The notes below the pieces were generated by a model that saw only the letters and a list, made by a program, of their open reading frames with translations, did not search any database and was not told where the DNA came from. Below are positions 5,814-7,154 of a stretch of 7,154 nt of DNA, piece by piece. Positions within the stretch are counted from its first letter, which is position 1; every line of letters begins with the position of its first letter. The stretch covers positions 29,515-36,668 of the forward strand of contig DEEV01000089.1 in NCBI GenBank assembly GCA_002350445.1, read 5' to 3'. This DNA is from Treponema sp. UBA2869. Its GTDB lineage: Bacteria; Spirochaetota; Spirochaetia; Treponematales; Treponemataceae. The position numbers and the translations under genes are program-made.

Positions 5814-7154
5814 TTAGTTCCAACACCTAAAGCCTGTTATCCGCGAGAATTCTCCCGGATTCATCTGACCCCAGTTTCGCATCCAGTTAAAATCATTTGC
5901 ATTGTTGTTTGATGAGCCATACCCGGAAATTGATGACATTACAAGAATTTCGTAGCTTATCCAGTAATAATTATTGCCGTCTTTATAGGTCTGGCGCACA
6001 AACGGAGAACCAATCAGGTTATCACGCAGAGGGAAAGGAGAAATTGAAGGTTCACCCGCAAAGCCTGTTGTACCGCGAACAGAGAAAACACTTCCTGTTC
6101 CGTTTCGACTGCCATATCTTGTTCCATTTTCTGTAGTCGGACTTTCGCAGCAAACCACTGTTCTAAAAATACCTTCCGTGTTTTGAGCAGTTGCACTTCC
6201 TTTTGAAGCTTCTGCTGTTATAACTCCCCTAAATGATTTTTTATAATCATTGATTCCAAATGCAAAAATATCTGAGCCTGTTCCAGTGCTCGTAACAGTT
6301 TCACCAGAATCAGCTGCAGAAATGTATGAATTTGCTCCGTCATTTATATAATCTGCTGTTGAACTTACATTAGAAGCTGATTTTGTTTTTCCAGTTATAC
6401 TATAACTTACAGATGAACCTTCCGTTTCGCAGTCTACGCGAACACGAACATAACCAGATGGTTTTGTTGTTCCGCCATTTGCAATCTGGCTTGTTCCTCC
6501 GTTTGCAGTACCCTGGAAAATACCATAGCCATAACTGTAGCGGTCTACACGAATCCAAGGTTTTGCAACTCCTGTTGATTCAAAAAATTCTGCACCGTTA
6601 TTTTTTATAAGGACAACCGGTTTTGGTTCTGTAAGAGAAGCCTCTTCTCCGCCGCTGACAGTTGCATAACGTCCGCGTGCCCAGCTTCCTGTATATTTGT
6701 CATAACCATCTGTGTCTTTTGCACCCGAATAAACTGTATACTGCTTTCCAACTTTTGCACTTGCTGTATCCTGCACAGCATCTGCCTGTTTAATTTTTCC
6801 ATTTGCTTCTGCACCAAACTTGTTTCCTGTTTTGTCCATAAAGCAGCCTTTTTCTATAACAAGTTCCCACTTGCGACCGGCTGGAAGGGTAACGTCTCCC
6901 AAAAGTCCTTTCGGGAAGTTGATTGTGACTTCCTTTTTGTTTGTTGTTGATAAAGTTGTCGATGTTACACTCAGATATCTTTCGTGGTAATGAACCTTTT
7001 CCAGCACGGCACGAATATCATCTGCAGTTCTTGGATTTGCCAAAGGTGCAGAATAAGTTGCATTAGTTCCTTTTCCGCCTGTTTTTCCGTAATAGCGGGT
7101 TGTGTTTGTTTCCCAGATATCCATATCAAAATCAAGAACATATTTTGTTGTTTT
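5814..7154 (-). CDS. Large Ig-like surface protein, C-terminal part (5' end off right edge)
   Basis: The reading frame is open from the right edge to TAA at 5814-5816: 446 residues, with the true start outside the window. The first Met (codon 7122-7124) is internal, since homology to the neighbour starts before it (TTKYVLDF against STKYILNF at 1364-1371 of the giant protein). Numbering from the first visible residue, the parts are: an SbsA/Big_5-like end (LPAGRKWELVIEKG...DKTGNKF, about 90-113); a variable Gly/Thr/Lys-rich insert (about 114-195); a CHB_HEX_C-like module starting PWIRV (199-203) with VRVDCETEGSSVSYS at 238-252; and the shared C-terminal module with PFPL (373-376), YYWISYEI (396-403), PGE (433-435) and the end GFRCWN. 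A vicinal Cys pair sits at 335-336. There is no enzyme motif. It is probably an exported lipoprotein like its neighbour, but its N-terminus is not visible. It is first of the two co-transcribed genes seen here. Confidence 0.9.
   Translation of the reverse strand, partial: KTTKYVLDFDMDIWETNTTRYYGKTGGKGTNATYSAPLANPRTADDIRAVLEKVHYHERYLSVTSTTLSTTNKKEVTINFPKGLLGDVTLPAGRKWELVIEKGCFMDKTGNKFGAEANGKIKQADAVQDTASAKVGKQYTVYSGAKDTDGYDKYTGSWARGRYATVSGGEEASLTEPKPVVLIKNNGAEFFESTGVAKPWIRVDRYSYGYGIFQGTANGGTSQIANGGTTKPSGYVRVRVDCETEGSSVSYSITGKTKSASNVSSTADYINDGANSYISAADSGETVTSTGTGSDIFAFGINDYKKSFRGVITAEASKGSATAQNTEGIFRTVVCCESPTTENGTRYGSRNGTGSVFSVRGTTGFAGEPSISPFPLRDNLIGSPFVRQTYKDGNNYYWISYEILVMSSISGYGSSNNNANDFNWMRNWGQMNPGEFSRITGFRCWN
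5817..6152 (-). other. C-terminal module of the upstream paralogue
   Basis: This is the last ~112 residues of the truncated protein, the counterpart of residues 1619-1765 of the giant lipoprotein. PFPL, the double-aromatic strand YYWISYEI, a W-rich segment (FNWMRNWGQMNPGE) and a final GFR appear in the same order. The module is shorter than the neighbour's and ends in Cys-Trp-Asn. The two copies have diverged strongly outside the landmarks, so the duplication is not recent. Confidence 0.55.

Noticed and set aside
7122..7124. ATG considered as the start of the right-hand gene
   Set aside because: No signal peptide or ribosome site precedes or follows it, the frame stays open to the window edge, and similarity to the giant lipoprotein begins upstream of it.

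Overview
The window holds three protein-coding genes, all on the minus strand. In transcription order (right to left) they are: the 3' part of a large extracellular Ig-like protein (5814-7154, cut by the right edge); a complete 1765-residue multidomain surface lipoprotein (493-5790); and the first 121 codons of another lipoprotein (1-365, cut by the left edge). No RNA gene, mobile element, CRISPR array or enzyme gene is visible. The DNA is AT-rich. The two visible N-termini carry lipoprotein signal peptides. One is standard (LLTGC) and one is relaxed (FMPSC), followed by a D-I-G-L-G-P stretch and a D-x-x-A-P start of an Ig-like domain. That style of large Ig-like lipoprotein, from memory, fits a spirochaete of the Treponema type. 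This is inference; no marker gene is present to prove it.

Right region, 5814-7154: 446 visible residues that align in order with the last ~400 residues of the neighbouring giant protein, so the two genes look like an old tandem duplication. Only 23 bases separate them. A strong Shine-Dalgarno (AGGAGG) lies in that gap, so they are almost certainly one operon.

Middle region, 493-5790: a lipid-anchored chain of about ten Ig-like beta-sandwich modules. The domain borders are marked by a recurring D-x-x-x-P-x-(V/I) linker. Three modules resemble SwmB-type repeats, one resembles an OmpL47-type repeat, one resembles an SbsA/Big_5-type domain and one resembles the beta-hexosaminidase C-terminal-like (CHB_HEX_C) fold. 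The protein ends in a module that I cannot name and that the upstream paralogue shares.

Left region, 366-492 and 1-365: the 127-base gap has a 13-bp direct repeat with 22-bp periodicity, then an extended -10 promoter (TGCTATAAT) and a spaced purine-rich ribosome site in front of the third lipoprotein gene. That gene can therefore be transcribed on its own, possibly under a regulator binding the repeats. No convincing terminator separates it from the operon upstream, so read-through is also possible.

Together the genes look like an accessory cluster for cell-surface proteins, with roles such as adhesion or substrate or host contact. No catalytic motif is visible and the exact function cannot be read from the sequence.
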